This document shows positions 34,381 to 46,690 of a stretch of 64,000 nucleotides of DNA, piece by piece; the stretch's first letter is position 1; every line of letters begins with the position of its first letter. Origin of the DNA: Cannabis sativa (Eukaryota > Streptophyta > Magnoliopsida > Rosales > Cannabaceae). The notes under the pieces are model-generated. The model was not told the origin of the DNA and made no database searches. It was given only the letters and a program-made list of their open reading frames with translations. Position numbers and translations under genes: made by a program. The stretch is from the NCBI RefSeq assembly GCF_029168945.1, contig NC_083605.1:29587280-29651279 (forward strand), in the 5' to 3' direction.

Positions 34381-36275
34381 TGTTGGGTTTTATGCCCTAA
34401 ATAAAACTCATTTCAATATAATCAGATTTGCTTATTAATATAGATCAGAAATAACATTTAATGTTGCATGGTTCACATGATTTATTTCATTATTATATGT
34501 ACATAATGTATAAATTCATCTGAAACCCTTTTCACATACTTGATCCTGTTTATTGTGCCGTCAACGCATTGGAAAGTAAACATGACTATGTGAATAAAGT
34601 TTCCTAGATTTATCAGACACAGGGTTTTACTGATATGATAATCTACAACAAGAGTTTACTTGCATTTGGAGAAGTGCTATGTTCTTTCCAGAGCATTGGT
34701 TAAAGTAAAGCTCAGGTTGGATGCATGGAGTATGCATCGGAAGGGACCGATATTGAACTTTGACTTAGATTTATTAAACTTACCGTAAAATCTATTCAAG
34801 TCAATATCGCCTAGTTGATCCTAGATCAAATGATCTTAATCCTGATATGATTAGGCTCAATCTTGAAAGGCTATTCGTGTTCTTTGATTTGTTAGTTAAG
34901 CCTACTTTTAGGTCAGGGTGATACGTACATTTTGGGAACACGGTAGTGCAATTGAGTGGGAGCGCTAGCATAAACATGGAATCTATAGCTTCTATCTGGC
35001 GAATATTAAGCAAAGGATGATCTCCTTCGAGCTTGACCAAACGAAAATAAATGGTGGAGATCTCATTTCACATAAGTTGAAATATCATTTATACGGGGTC
35101 AAGTGTTTTAAGGAATAAATACATTGTAGGGTGTAACGGTAATTTAATCCCTTTACAGTGTAGATCATTCATATAGAGGATCATTGATCACATTAGGATT
35201 ATAACAATGGATAACTAATGATGTGTCTATATGGTGGAACATATAGAGCATTCTATATACTGAGAGTGCAATTCTAAGTTCTATGCGTGGATTCAACGAA
35301 GAATTAATAAGTTAGTGAATTTTAGTGCTAAATTCTTGATCTACTTATTGGAAGCTCGGTTATATAGACCCATGGTCCCCCCACTAGTTGAGATAATATT
35401 GCTTGTAAGACTCATGTAATTGATTTTGATTAATCAATTATAATTCACAAATTAGACTATGTCTATTTGTGAAATTTTCACTAAGTAAGGGCGAAATTGT
35501 AAAGAAAGAGTTAATAGGGGCATATTTGTTAATTATGATACTTTGTATGGTTCAATTAATAAATATGATAAATGAGAATATTATTTAATAATTATTTATA
35601 GTTATTAAATAGTTAGAATTGGCATTTAAATGGTTGAATTAGAAAATTGGCGTTTTTGAGAAAATCAGATGCAGAAAAGATAAAACTGCAAAATTGCAAA
35701 AAGTGAGGCCCAAATCCACTAGTATAGGGCCAGCCACTTTTGTAGGAAATTTAAACTGATATTTTCATTATTTTAATGCCAAATAATTCAAACCTAACCC
35801 TAGTGGAATGCTATAAATAGATAGTGAAGGCTTCAGGAAAATTACACTTAAATTTTCTATTTTTTCTTCAGAGAAAAACCTGAGCCTTTCTCTCTCCCTA
35901 TCTTTAGCTGCCACTTCTTCTTTCTCTTCCCTCTTGAATTTCGAAATCCTTAGTGTATGAGTAGTGCCCACACACATCAAGCAATACCTCAATCATAGTG
36001 AGGAAGATCGTGAAGAAAGATCATCAGCAAAGGAGATTCAGCATCAAGGATTCAGAGAAAGAGACCCAGGTTCAGATATTGATAATGCTCTGCTACAGAA
36101 AGGAACCAAGGGCTAGATATCTGAACGGAAGGAGTCATTATATTCCGCTGCAACCAATGTAAGGTTTCTTAAACTTTATATGTGTTTATTTTATCGTTTT
36201 AGAAAGTTCATATTTAGGATGTTAATAAACATACTTGTGAGTAGATCTAAGATCCTGGTAAAATAAATTCCAACA
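34381..36275 (+). repeat. C4 5' LTR
   Basis: 1895 bp, TGTTGGGTTTTATG...ATTCCAACA. TATA box CTATAAATAG at 35811-35820. It shares several variants with the LTRs of C5 (GCGAATATTAAGC, GGAGATCTCATT) that its own 3' LTR lacks. Confidence 0.95.
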
Positions 36276-36277
36276 AC

Positions 36278-36289
36278 TGGCCTCAGAGC
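36278..36289 (+). other. C4 primer binding site
   Basis: TGGCCTCAGAGC, same variant as C2 and C5. Confidence 0.85.
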
Positions 36290-36854
36290 CATGGTAATTG
36301 ATTTACTTGCAAGAAATTTGGACTTTAAAACGATTGTTTGTATGTTCTTTGGATGGTATCATGTTGTATTGAGTGTTATTTGATGATTGATTGATGTTTG
36401 TGAAATTTTCGTGAAAAATAATTGTGATTTCGTTTCTGGAATTATTTTTATTGGATAGTATGGAAAAAATTAAGCAAGTTAGCCTTTTACAGAACTCAAT
36501 TTGGATTTTATTTGAATTAGTTATGATTTTTTGAAGATTTGACAAAATCGGGGATGTGCTGATAGTTTCCTGCGATCGCAGAACTGTCCGTACAGTTTCG
36601 AATTTTTCCTTTTTTCTTCAATTTTTCATACTTTTTCATAGAATTAGCTTCCAATATTTTGTATAGTTTTGTATTTATAATATTACTATTCCTAATTCAA
36701 TTCTAATTATCATTTTGAATTAATTTAATATTTTTTAAATTTAATTCAAGATATTAGTGTAATTTGAATTTGAATAGTTTTAGTATCTATCTTCTTGCTT
36801 AAAAATCTATCTTATTTTTAAATTTGATTATATCTTATTTTTTTAAAAAATTTA

Positions 36855-36985
36855 AGGTCAGATTTTATAAGATATTTATAAAATCTTTTAAGATATTTTT
36901 TAAAATATCTTATCTTTTAAGATATTTTTAATTATATCTTATCTTTTAAGATTTTTTTTAAATCTTTTTAGATATTTTGACCTTA
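36855..36985 (+). repeat. AAGATATTTT simple-repeat patch in C4 leader
   Basis: Repeated TTTTAAGATATTTTT and TATCTTATCTTTTAAGAT words, able to fold on themselves. Absent from the same place in C2. Confidence 0.75.
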
Positions 36986-39679
36986 TTTAAATTTAAAATA
37001 AGATATTTATAATCATGTAATTTTAAATAGATGTAAGATATTTTGCTAACTTTTAAATTTTGTTATTTTATTTATTTAAATTAAATTTAAAATCTGAAAA
37101 GATATTTCATTTATCTTTTCTAATTTTTATTTAATTTTTATTTTTAAAATAACATTTAATTTTTAAAAGTAGTTAGCAAATTTTTGAAATGATATTTAGG
37201 TTGGTTGAAACCTAATTTTTCAAAATTGTAGGTTTAATTTTAAATTTAATTTTTTTTAATTTTCGAATTTTTTCGAATTCTTTTAAAATTTTCGAAATTT
37301 TTTTTATTTAATTAATTATTTTCGAAATTAAATATTTAATTTAAAATTAAATAAATCCTACATCCAACTATCCAGCTAACCTTGTTGCCAGATCTAATGA
37401 TCTGATGGCTCCCTTGGTCAAGATAATAATTTGTAACAGGTATAATTTACAATCTTCTTTCATCTGTGTATGACCAAGCAACATGATAGGACCCATCCAA
37501 AGTGTGCCTGTGTGAGCCTATGTGTTTAATTTTATTATAGATGCATATACGTTAATGTTGCTAAAAAAATTATCATAGTTATTGATAGAATTTATTTAGG
37601 CCCATTTAGTTTTTGGGCCTATTCAATTAATAACAGTTGTTCTTATTAAGGTTAAATTCCTCTCTTTTGGGCCTTGTGTGAGAGTTGGGAGCCATAGAAG
37701 TGGGTACGATATACTGAACCCAGCACCCCCTCACACAAACCACCCCAATTGTGAAGGCCCATTTGCCTGATTTGAATGACTGTACTAGGTTAATTACACT
37801 AGTTTAACCTAATAAAAATTGATTAGCAACATAATTAATTTCATTTATTTTGAAATTAATTTAAGAAAATTATAGTTTAAAAAATTTTTTATTCTAAGCT
37901 AAACTATATGTATTTTCTTGTATTTAATTAAATATAGAATTATAACCATCTAGATTCTTTCTGGAACTTAATTAAATTTTTCATTAAATATTCTTATTTG
38001 AGTTGATATTTAGTTATCTACAACTAACCAACTTAAATCTGAATATCTTTTGAATTTCAAATTTCAAAATTAAGTTGAGGAATTTTAGGCATTGGTTATT
38101 AAGATTCTTTAGATATTTTTTAAGTTAATATTTTTGATATTTCGAATATTAACTTAAAATGGAATATTTTTGAATTAAGTGGTTACAACTTAATTTTTGA
38201 TATTTAATTAAATTTAAATTTGAAAATATTTAAGTTCTAGATTTTTTCTAATACAACTTAAATTAGATATTTTTTCAAATGTTGTGGAAAAGATACTTAG
38301 TTAAATAAGATATTTTCTAGATAATTATTTCTAGACTACTTATTATTTCTAATATTAAATAGGAAAATATTATACATTGTGAAATTAATTATTTAAATAA
38401 TTAATTTTGGTACAATTTATTTTTTCCTAGTATTAAACTAGAGATTAATAATTAAGCCTTCTCTACACTTAATTATTTATTTCTTGAATTTAATACATTT
38501 AATTAATTTGAAAAATTAAATATCTAAGTTGATTTTCATCATGATACTTAAATATTTCTTTTTCATGACACTTAATTAAATAGAAAATTATTTTTAGTTG
38601 AAATTTATTTTTTCAACTAAATTTAAATAATTTTCAAAATATATTTTTTCTTTATTTTACTAATCAAATTTCGAAACTACATTTCTTAAATGCTGGAATT
38701 TCAAATTTTATTTGAAAAATAGATTAAGTTGTAAATTAATTATTTATTTTAATTAATTCTTGGATCAACTTAAATCAATGATTTTTTCATTTATTCATTA
38801 ATTTAAAATAAATTAAATTAAAGTATATTATTAGAAATTGAATTAATTAGTCAAAGGAAAATCTAGATAGATGATATTTTTGCTTGAAGTATTTTTCTAG
38901 TGTATTTAATTAAATAGAAAATTAATATTTAAGTTGATTTTCATCATCATACTTAAATATTTGAAATTTTTCTTATATATTTAATTAAATAGGAAAATTA
39001 TATTTTTTTTGGTTGTAAATTAATTTTATTAATTAATTTTGGGCCAACATTAAATTAGAATAATTTTTCCAGGATTAATTTTTTATTTTAACATGCATTT
39101 TCGAAAATTGTATTCTTAAATACTTTAATTTTTCGAAATGCAATATATATTTATAGAAAATTAAATTTGAGTTGTAAATTAATTTATATTAATTTTGTAA
39201 CAACTTAAATTGAATATTTTTCTAAATATTTATTGGAAATTATTACTAAGATGGAAATAATTCATGTTATTTTCATATCCATCTAAGTAAAATTTATAAA
39301 TATTAAATTAAAATTTATATTTAGAATTTTTCATTCTAAATTGGAAATTTTAAATAAATATATATTTAAAATAAATAAATTAAATAAAGAAAATCAAAGA
39401 AAATACAACTCACTTTAAATAATGAGCTTGATTATTATTAAGATATTCGATCTCCATTGTTGGTCTTACAAAAGTTAAATGTTTTCAATATAACCTCGAG
39501 ACGCTAGACTTCGTCCCCCTATGGATGGTTATTCGTTGAACGCATTTAACACCGTAAGATTTCATTTGATAAGTGTTTTGTAAGTTTTCGTCTCTATTAG
39601 ACTCTCCCCTACGGTGACTACTTAGAGATAAACTTATGAAACATGAAACAATGGTAGAGGCTCATGAAATGAGAATAAC

Positions 39680-39815
39680 CTTGACTCTCGCCTACCGGGA
39701 CAACATTGGATTCTTATTTTGATCGAATAAAAGGTTGTTAGAATGGTTTCTATTTTAGATGAGCTGACAACTCTATTCAATAAATGATGCTTTGACTCTC
39801 GCCTACCGGGACACT
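39680..39815 (+). repeat. Paired leader boxes, C4
   Basis: TTGACTCTCGCCTACCGGGA twice, about 111 bp apart (from 39681 and from 39792). Confidence 0.8.
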
Positions 39816-40709
39816 GTATCAGTTTGTTGAAAACCTTGGAAATTATTAAGGATTGTATGTTTTAGTATTTTCACTAGTCATTCCTACTTGCTATATGTTT
39901 ATAATTTCTGAATTGTGTATGAATTTATATTGAACCATGTTATTTTCTGTTATTAAGTTGTAGTTTAATTTCGAATCTTCATTGTTGGTCTAACATGTTT
40001 GTTTTTCTAATGAGATAAATCCCTAATAGATTTTCACCATTAGACATACTAATAGTGTAAGATCTCGAAAGATAAATATTGTATATGCAACATCTAGCTG
40101 TTCATCAATTGATGACACCTTAGACTAGTATTTTTACAATATGAAACAAGAAGATTACATAAATAAGATTACTTTGTCTTTCGCTAATCGAAGTATCGTT
40201 GGATTCTTATTTATAAACGAAATTATCCTAATTCCTCTTAGCTTATTCATTTCGAATTAGCTCAATAATATATCATTGGATGAATGGTCTATAAATCATT
40301 TCATGTCATTATATTTTTTCTTAAGAAATTAAATGACGCATATGATTATAATCCCGAAATTCTATTCCCAATTGATATAAATCCTCAATCTTAGAAATCT
40401 CCTACTTGTATGGGCAAATCTGACTTAGAGTTTGTATTAGTAGTGCTGGTCCAAGATAGAATTACTCATTATTTTTGGTATAAATTTAAGTCTTTGGCTT
40501 TAATTTTAAATTCCAAATAGAAATTTTCTTATATTTCTAATTCCAGAATACAATACAGTTACACTTTCTCAAGTGTTTAATATCCATCTTCTATTAATGG
40601 ATTAAAACTGTATGGAATATGAGTTAGGTATTCTGTGACCAGGATCCACTTGCAGTATTCTAAGAACTCTTTGATGTAACTAAACCTATGTCATCATAGA
40701 CACTACCAC

Positions 40710-42625
40710 ATTTTTTTAATCTATGGCATTTGTATCTTGTTCATAGTGGATTTGACAAGATCAATCTCTGCAAAGAGTTAATATGCCTATATCCACTGAA
40801 AGTAGTTCATCTCATTCGCAGATGAATATGTACATTCAGGGGTGGATATGAGTTTTTCGTTGTATTCTTAAAACGATAACTCTAGATTATACCTTAAGCA
40901 AAGAAATTTGAAATGTTTGAAAAATTTCATTAATTTCTAGCAATGGTTAAAACCATTAAGGTAAGTGGTTAAAGATCTTACGAACTGATAGGGGTGGAGA
41001 AATAGTTAGTAGATATGCAGTTCAAAGATCATTAAATTGATTTTTGAATTATATCCAAACTTACCACCCCAGAAATTTCGAGTTGCATATTGATGATTAG
41101 TTACTAGTCGTTGCCTAAATCCTTCTATGGTAATACAATTTCAGAATGATGTAATGGTTGGGTACTTAATGTAAATCATTACTAGATTCATGGATGACCT
41201 AATCAAAATCTTAAGAAAAGCTAGAACTGTTAACCATGGTTTGTTAGCTATTCTAAGTGATTAGGGGTGGACCATCCCATTGTCAATAGATAAGAAAGTG
41301 TTTGTTCAAACAAATACTAATTTTCTAAGAAAATGACTAAGTCTGAAAAACAAGTAGCAAATAAAGGAGATATTTAATTCTTGATTCCAAAAGTGTTCTA
41401 TCATCTTATATAACATATGATGATCCCACTGCCTCTGTTGTCTTGTCACAACCGAAGAGATCAATACCATTTAGTTTTCTTCGACATAATTCACGGTACC
41501 TTGTCGTAGTGGGAGAATTTCTAGGAACTCACCCTCTTATGACTTGGGAGACACTAGTGATTAAAATCCATTGTGAGTTTAAACAAGTAATGGATTGTCA
41601 AGATAAGAAACTAAGAAGAAAGCCAATAGAACTATGGTTTAATCCATTCACATGGAGTAACCTAAAGTTTTCTATTACAAGGACATAAAAGGAAATTTTC
41701 ATTTATAAGTCCATTCAATGGACTTAACAAAACTTCCTGTTCCTAGTATTATAGGTTGAGTTTATCTAAACCTATGGCTTGTGGTATACCTGGTAATTAC
41801 TTACTATAATGCAAGCAACTTACTTTAGTAAGATGCTGAAGCATTTTCTTTCTAATGGCAATCTATAGAAGCTTCACAACTTCTTAGGCATAGATTTTAT
41901 TTATCTAAGGAAAAGTCTTAACTATTCCAGAAAAGATAAAGACATGAAAGAATTTCTTATATCAACAGTGAGAGGTCTTGGATATGCTTTTGTATGCCTT
42001 AGACCAGACACCTGCTGTTGAGTGGGAGTAATGAGTAGGTATCAGATTAATCCAGGAGAAGAACATTGGAAGACAATCAAGTAAATCCTAAGATTAAGAA
42101 GAGGAACTATATGTTAGTCTATAAGGGTGTGTTTAAAACTCTTAGACTACACCATATTAGATTTCGAAATTTGCCTTTGTGCTAGTAAAATTTTCTGATA
42201 AGATGGTGGTTACTCTGGGGGTGGAATAGTGATTTTGGAGAAGTGTAAAAACCTATCTGAAGTCTCTAGGTCTACCAGAGAGGGACTGAATGTTAAAGTT
42301 GCAGGAAAGGTACTTATTCAGTCTAAGGAAAGTTCTATACATCTTTGGCACCATTCCAAATTGCCTTAAACTACTAGTGTTAATTTCCTGATTAACCAAA
42401 AGTAGTTGCCAAAGGTATAGAATCCAGTATCCCAAGAGAGTAAGACATATAGAGAGGAATTTCACATTATCAATGATTTTGTGATTAAGGAAGAGTAATA
42501 GTGGAGAAAAGGTTGTGGTTAATTCAACCTTTCAGATCCTATTACGAGGAGTTTACTACTACTACACTTGATTTGTATATCAAGGTGTTGAGATTATTTG
42601 AAACGCACTTTTTTGTTTTATATTA
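40710..42625 (+). pseudogene. C4 pol remnant, heavily decayed
   Basis: Collinear with the C2 remnant and carrying the same stops, for example the TGA following CAGACACCTGCTGT near 42017. Recognisable pieces: GGGGTGGATATGAG, GAACTGATAGGGGTGGAGA, TGTCGTAGTGGGAGAATTTC. Non-coding. Confidence 0.85.
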
Positions 42626-42626
42626 G

Positions 42627-42640
42627 TGCAAGTGGGAGTT
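42627..42640 (+). other. C4 polypurine tract
   Basis: TGCAAGTGGGAGTT before the 3' LTR. Confidence 0.87.
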
Positions 42641-44536
42641 TGTTGGGTTTTATGCCCTAAATAAAACTCATTTCAATATAATCAGATTTGCTTATTAATA
42701 TAGATCAGAAATAACATTTAATGTTGCATGGTTCACATGATTTATTTCATGATTATATGTACATAATGTATAAATTCATCTGAAACCCTTTTCACATACT
42801 TGATCCTGTTTATTGTGCCGTCAACGCATTGGAAAGTAAACATGACTATGTGAATAAAGTTTCCTAGATTTATCAGACACAGGGTTTTACTGATATGATA
42901 ATCTACAACAAGAGTTTACTTGCATTTGGAGAAGTGCTATGTTCTTTCCAGAGCATTGGTTAAAGTAAAGCTCAGGTTGGATGCATGGAGTATGCATCGG
43001 AAGGGACCGATATTGAACTTTGACTTAGATTTATTAAACTTACCGTAAAATCTATTCAAGTCAATATCGCCTAGTTGATCCTAGATCAAATGATCTTAAT
43101 CCTGATATGATTAGGCTCAATCTTGAAAGGCTATTCGTGTTCTTTGATTTGTTAGTTAAGCCTACTTTTAGGTCAGGGTGATACGTACATTTTGGGAACA
43201 CGGTAGTGCAATTGAGTGGGAGCGCTATCATAAACATGGAATCTATAGCTTCTATCTGGCGAATAGTAAGCAAAGGATGATCTCCTTCGAGCTTGACCAA
43301 ACGAATATAAATGGTGGAGTACTCATTTCATATAAGCTGAAATATCATTTATACGGGGTCAAGTGTTTTAAGGAATAAATACATTGTAGGGTGTAACGGT
43401 AATTTAATCCCTTTACAGTGTAGATCATTCATATAGAGGATCATTGATCACATTAGGATTATAACAATAGATAACTAATGATGTGTCTATATGGTGGAAC
43501 ATATAGAGCATTCTATATACTGAGAGTGCAATTCTAAGTTCTATGCGTGGATTCAACGAAGAATTAATAAGTTAGTGAATTTTAGTGCTAAATTCTTGAT
43601 CTACTTATTGGAACCTCGGTTATATAGACCCATGGTCCCCGCACTAGTTGAGATAATATTGCTTGTAAGACTCATATAATTGGTTTTGATTAATCAATTA
43701 TAATTCTCAAATTAGACTATGTCTATTTGTGAATTTTTCACTAAGTAAGGGCGAAATTGTAAAGAAAGAGTTTATAGGGGCATATTTGTTAATTATGATA
43801 CTTTGTATGGTTCAATTAATAAATATGGTAAATGACAATATTATTTAATAATTATTTATAGTTATTAAATAGTTAGAATTGGAATTTAAATGGTTGAATT
43901 AGAAAATTGGCGTTTTTGAGAAAATCAGATGCAGAAAAGATAAAACAGCAAAATTGCAAAAAGTGAGGCCCAAATCCACTTGTATAGGGCCGGCCACTTT
44001 TGTAGGGTTTTTCCCTCTGATATTTTCATTATTTTAATGCCAAATAATTCAAACCTAACCCTAGTGGAATGCTATAAATAGATAGTGAAGGCTTTAGGAA
44101 AATTACACTTAAATTTTCTATTTTTTCTTCAGAGAAAAACCTGAGCCTTTCTCTCTCCCTATCTTTAGCTGCCACTTCTTCTTTCTCTTCCCTCTTGAAT
44201 TTCGAAATCCTTAGTGTATGAGTAGTGCCCACACACATCAAGCAATACCTCAATCATAGTGAGGAAGATCGTGAAGAAAGATCATCAGCAAAGGAGATTC
44301 AGCATCAAGGATTCAGAGAAAGAGACCCAGGTTCAGATATTGATAATGCTCTGCTACAGAAAGGAATCAAGGGCTAGATATCTGAACGGAAGGAGTCATT
44401 ATATTCCGCTGCAACCAATGTAAGGTTTCTTAAACTTTATATGTGTTTATTTTATCGTTTTAGAAAGTTCATATTTAGGATGTTAATAAACATACTTGTG
44501 AGTAGATCTAAGATCCTGGTAAAATAAATTCCAACA
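42641..44536 (+). repeat. C4 3' LTR
   Basis: 1896 bp, intact ends. TATA box at 44072-44081. It differs from the 5' LTR at roughly 1-1.5% of positions by eye, clustered in parts. Confidence 0.95.
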
Positions 44537-44792
44537 ATTATCATATCAGTAAAACCCTGTGTCTGATAAATCTAGGAAACTTTATTCACATAGTCATGTT
44601 TACTTTCCAATGTGTTGACGACACAATAAACAGGATCAAGTATGTGAAAAGGGTTTCAGATGAATTTATACATTATATAATCATGAAATAAATCATGTGA
44701 ACCATGCAACATTAAATGTTATTTCTGATCTATATTAATAAGTAAATCTGATTATGTTGAAATGAGTTTTATTTAGGGCATAAAACCCAACA
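44537..44792 (-). repeat. C5 3' LTR, U3 end
   Basis: Resumes ATTATCATATCAG and ends CATAAAACCCAACA, next to the C5 polypurine tract. Confidence 0.93.
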
Positions 44793-44806
44793 AACTCCCA
44801 CTTGCA
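44793..44806 (-). other. C5 polypurine tract
   Basis: Minus strand TGCAAGTGGGAGTT. Confidence 0.85.
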
Positions 44807-46690
44807 CTAATATAAAACAAAAAGTGCGATTCAAATAATCTCAACACCTTGATATACAAATCAAGTGTAGTAGTAGTAAACTCCTCGTAATAGGATCTGA
44901 AAGGTTGAATTAACCACAACCTTTTCTCCACTATTACTCTTCCTTTAATCACAAAATCATTGATAATGTGAAATTCCTCTCTATATGACTACTCTCTTGG
45001 GATACTGGATTCTATATCTTTGGCAACTACTTTTGGTTAATCAGGAAATTAACACTAGTAGTTTAAGGCAATTTGGAATGATGCCAAAAATGTATAGAAC
45101 TTTCCTTAGACTGAATAAGTACCTTTCCTGCAACCTTAACATTCAGTCCCTCTCTGGTAGACCTAGAGACTTCAGATAGGTTTTTACACTTCTCCAAAAT
45201 CACTATTCCACCCCCAGAGTAACCACCATCTTATCAGAAATATTTACTAGCACATAGGCAAATTTTGAAATCTGATGTGGTGTAGTCTAAGAGTTTTAAA
45301 CACACTCTTATAGACTAACATATAGTTCATCTTCTTAATCTTAAGATTTACTTGATTGTCTTCCAATGTTCTTCTCCTGGATTAATCTGATACCTACTCA
45401 TTACTCCCACTCAACAGCAGGTGTCTGGTCTAAGGCATACAAAAACATATCTAAGACCTCTCACTGTTGATATAAGAAATTCTTTCATGGCTTTATCTTT
45501 TCTGGAATAGTTAAGACTTTTCCTTAGATAAATAAAATCTATACCTAAGAAGTTGTGAAGCTTCTATAGATTGCCATTAGAAAGAAAATGCTTCAGCATC
45601 TTACTAAAGTAAGTTGCTTGCATTAGAGTAAGTAATTACCAGGTATACCACAAGCCATAGGTTTAGATAAACTCAAACCTATAATACTAGGAACAGGAAG
45701 TTTGTTAAGTCCATAGAATAGACTTATTAACTAAAATTTCTTTTTATGTCCTTGTAATAGAAAACTTTAGGTTACTCCATGTGAATGGATTAAACCATAG
45801 TTCTATTGGCTTTCTTCTTAGTTTCTTATCTTGACAATCCATTACTTGTTTAAACTCACAATGGATTTTAATCACTAGTGTCTCCCAAGTCATAAGAAGG
45901 TGAGTTCCTAGAAACTCTCCCACTACGACAAGGCACCGTGAATTATGTCTAAGAAAACTAAATGGTATTGATCTCTTCGGTTGTGACAAGACAACAGAGG
46001 CAGTGGGATCATCATATGTTATATAAGATGATAGAACACTTTTGGAATCAAGAAAAATATCTCCTTTATTTGCTACTTGTTTTCAGACTTAGTCATTATC
46101 TTAGAAAAGTAGTATTTGTTTGAACAAACACTTTCTTATCTATTGACAATGGGATGGTCCACCCCTAATCACTTAGAATAGCTAAGAAACCATGGTTAAC
46201 AGTTCTAGCCTTTCTTAAGATTTTGATTAGGTCATCCATGAATCTAGTAATGATTTACATTAAGTACCCAACCATTACATCATTCTGAAATTGTATTACC
46301 ATAGAAGGATTTAGGCAACGACTAGTAACTAATCATCAATATGCAACTCGAAATTTCTGGGGAGGTAAGTTTGGATATAATTCAAAAATCAATTTAATGA
46401 TCTTTGAACTGCATATCTACTAACTATTTCTCCACCCCTATCAGTTCGCAAGATCTTTAACCACTTACCTTAATGGTTTTAACCATTGCTAGAAATTAAT
46501 GAAATTTTTCAAACATTTCAAATTTCTTGCTAAAAGGTATAATCTAGAGTTATCGTTTTAAGAATACAACGAAAAACTCATATCCACCCCTGAATGTACA
46601 TCCATCTGCGAATGAGATGAATTACTTTCAGTGGATATAGGCATATTAACTCTTTGCAGAGATTGATCTTGTCAAATCCACTATGAACAA
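44807..46690 (-). pseudogene. C5 pol remnant, heavily decayed
   Basis: Reverse-complement counterpart of the C2 and C4 remnants with the same stops (for example at CAGACACCTGCTGTTGAGTG, minus strand, near 45405-45425). Short open stretches such as 45744-45989 are fragments of the old RT linker (PFSFLRHNSR region) shared with C2 and C4. Confidence 0.85.

Larger units (their letters stand above)
36290..40709 (+). other. C4 leader and non-coding 5' internal region
   Basis: AT-rich, without a credible frame. Palindrome TGCGATCGCA at 36571-36580, a TTTTAAGATATTTT-rich patch at 36855-36985, a TGGGCC/GGCCCA block at 37590-37765, subtype B leader (GACTTCGTCCCCCTATGGAT at 39508-39527), paired boxes at 39680-39815, then the 0.9 kb segment shared with C2 and C5. 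Confidence 0.7.
34381..44536 (+). mobile_element. C4: copia element, non-autonomous type, inside the C5 3' LTR
   Basis: 10.16 kb with LTRs 34381-36275 and 42641-44536, primer site 36278-36289, polypurine tract 42627-42640. Same internal organisation and damage as C2. It interrupts the C5 LTR between CTTGTTGT and ATTATCATATC; the uninterrupted sequence (52727-52745) has AG between these, so two bases are lost and no 5-bp duplication is seen. Confidence 0.93.

Noticed and set aside
35768..35992. 74-codon frame with KREEKEEVAAKDRERERLRF (also 44029-44253 and 51380-51604)
   Set aside because: Lies antisense over the R/U5 region of LTRs; low-complexity and repeated only because the LTRs are repeated.
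42253..42465. 70-codon frame (and 44985-45179) with LLGYWILYLWQLLLVNQEIN
   Set aside because: Antisense to the decayed pol of C4 and C5; a shadow of shared sequence.
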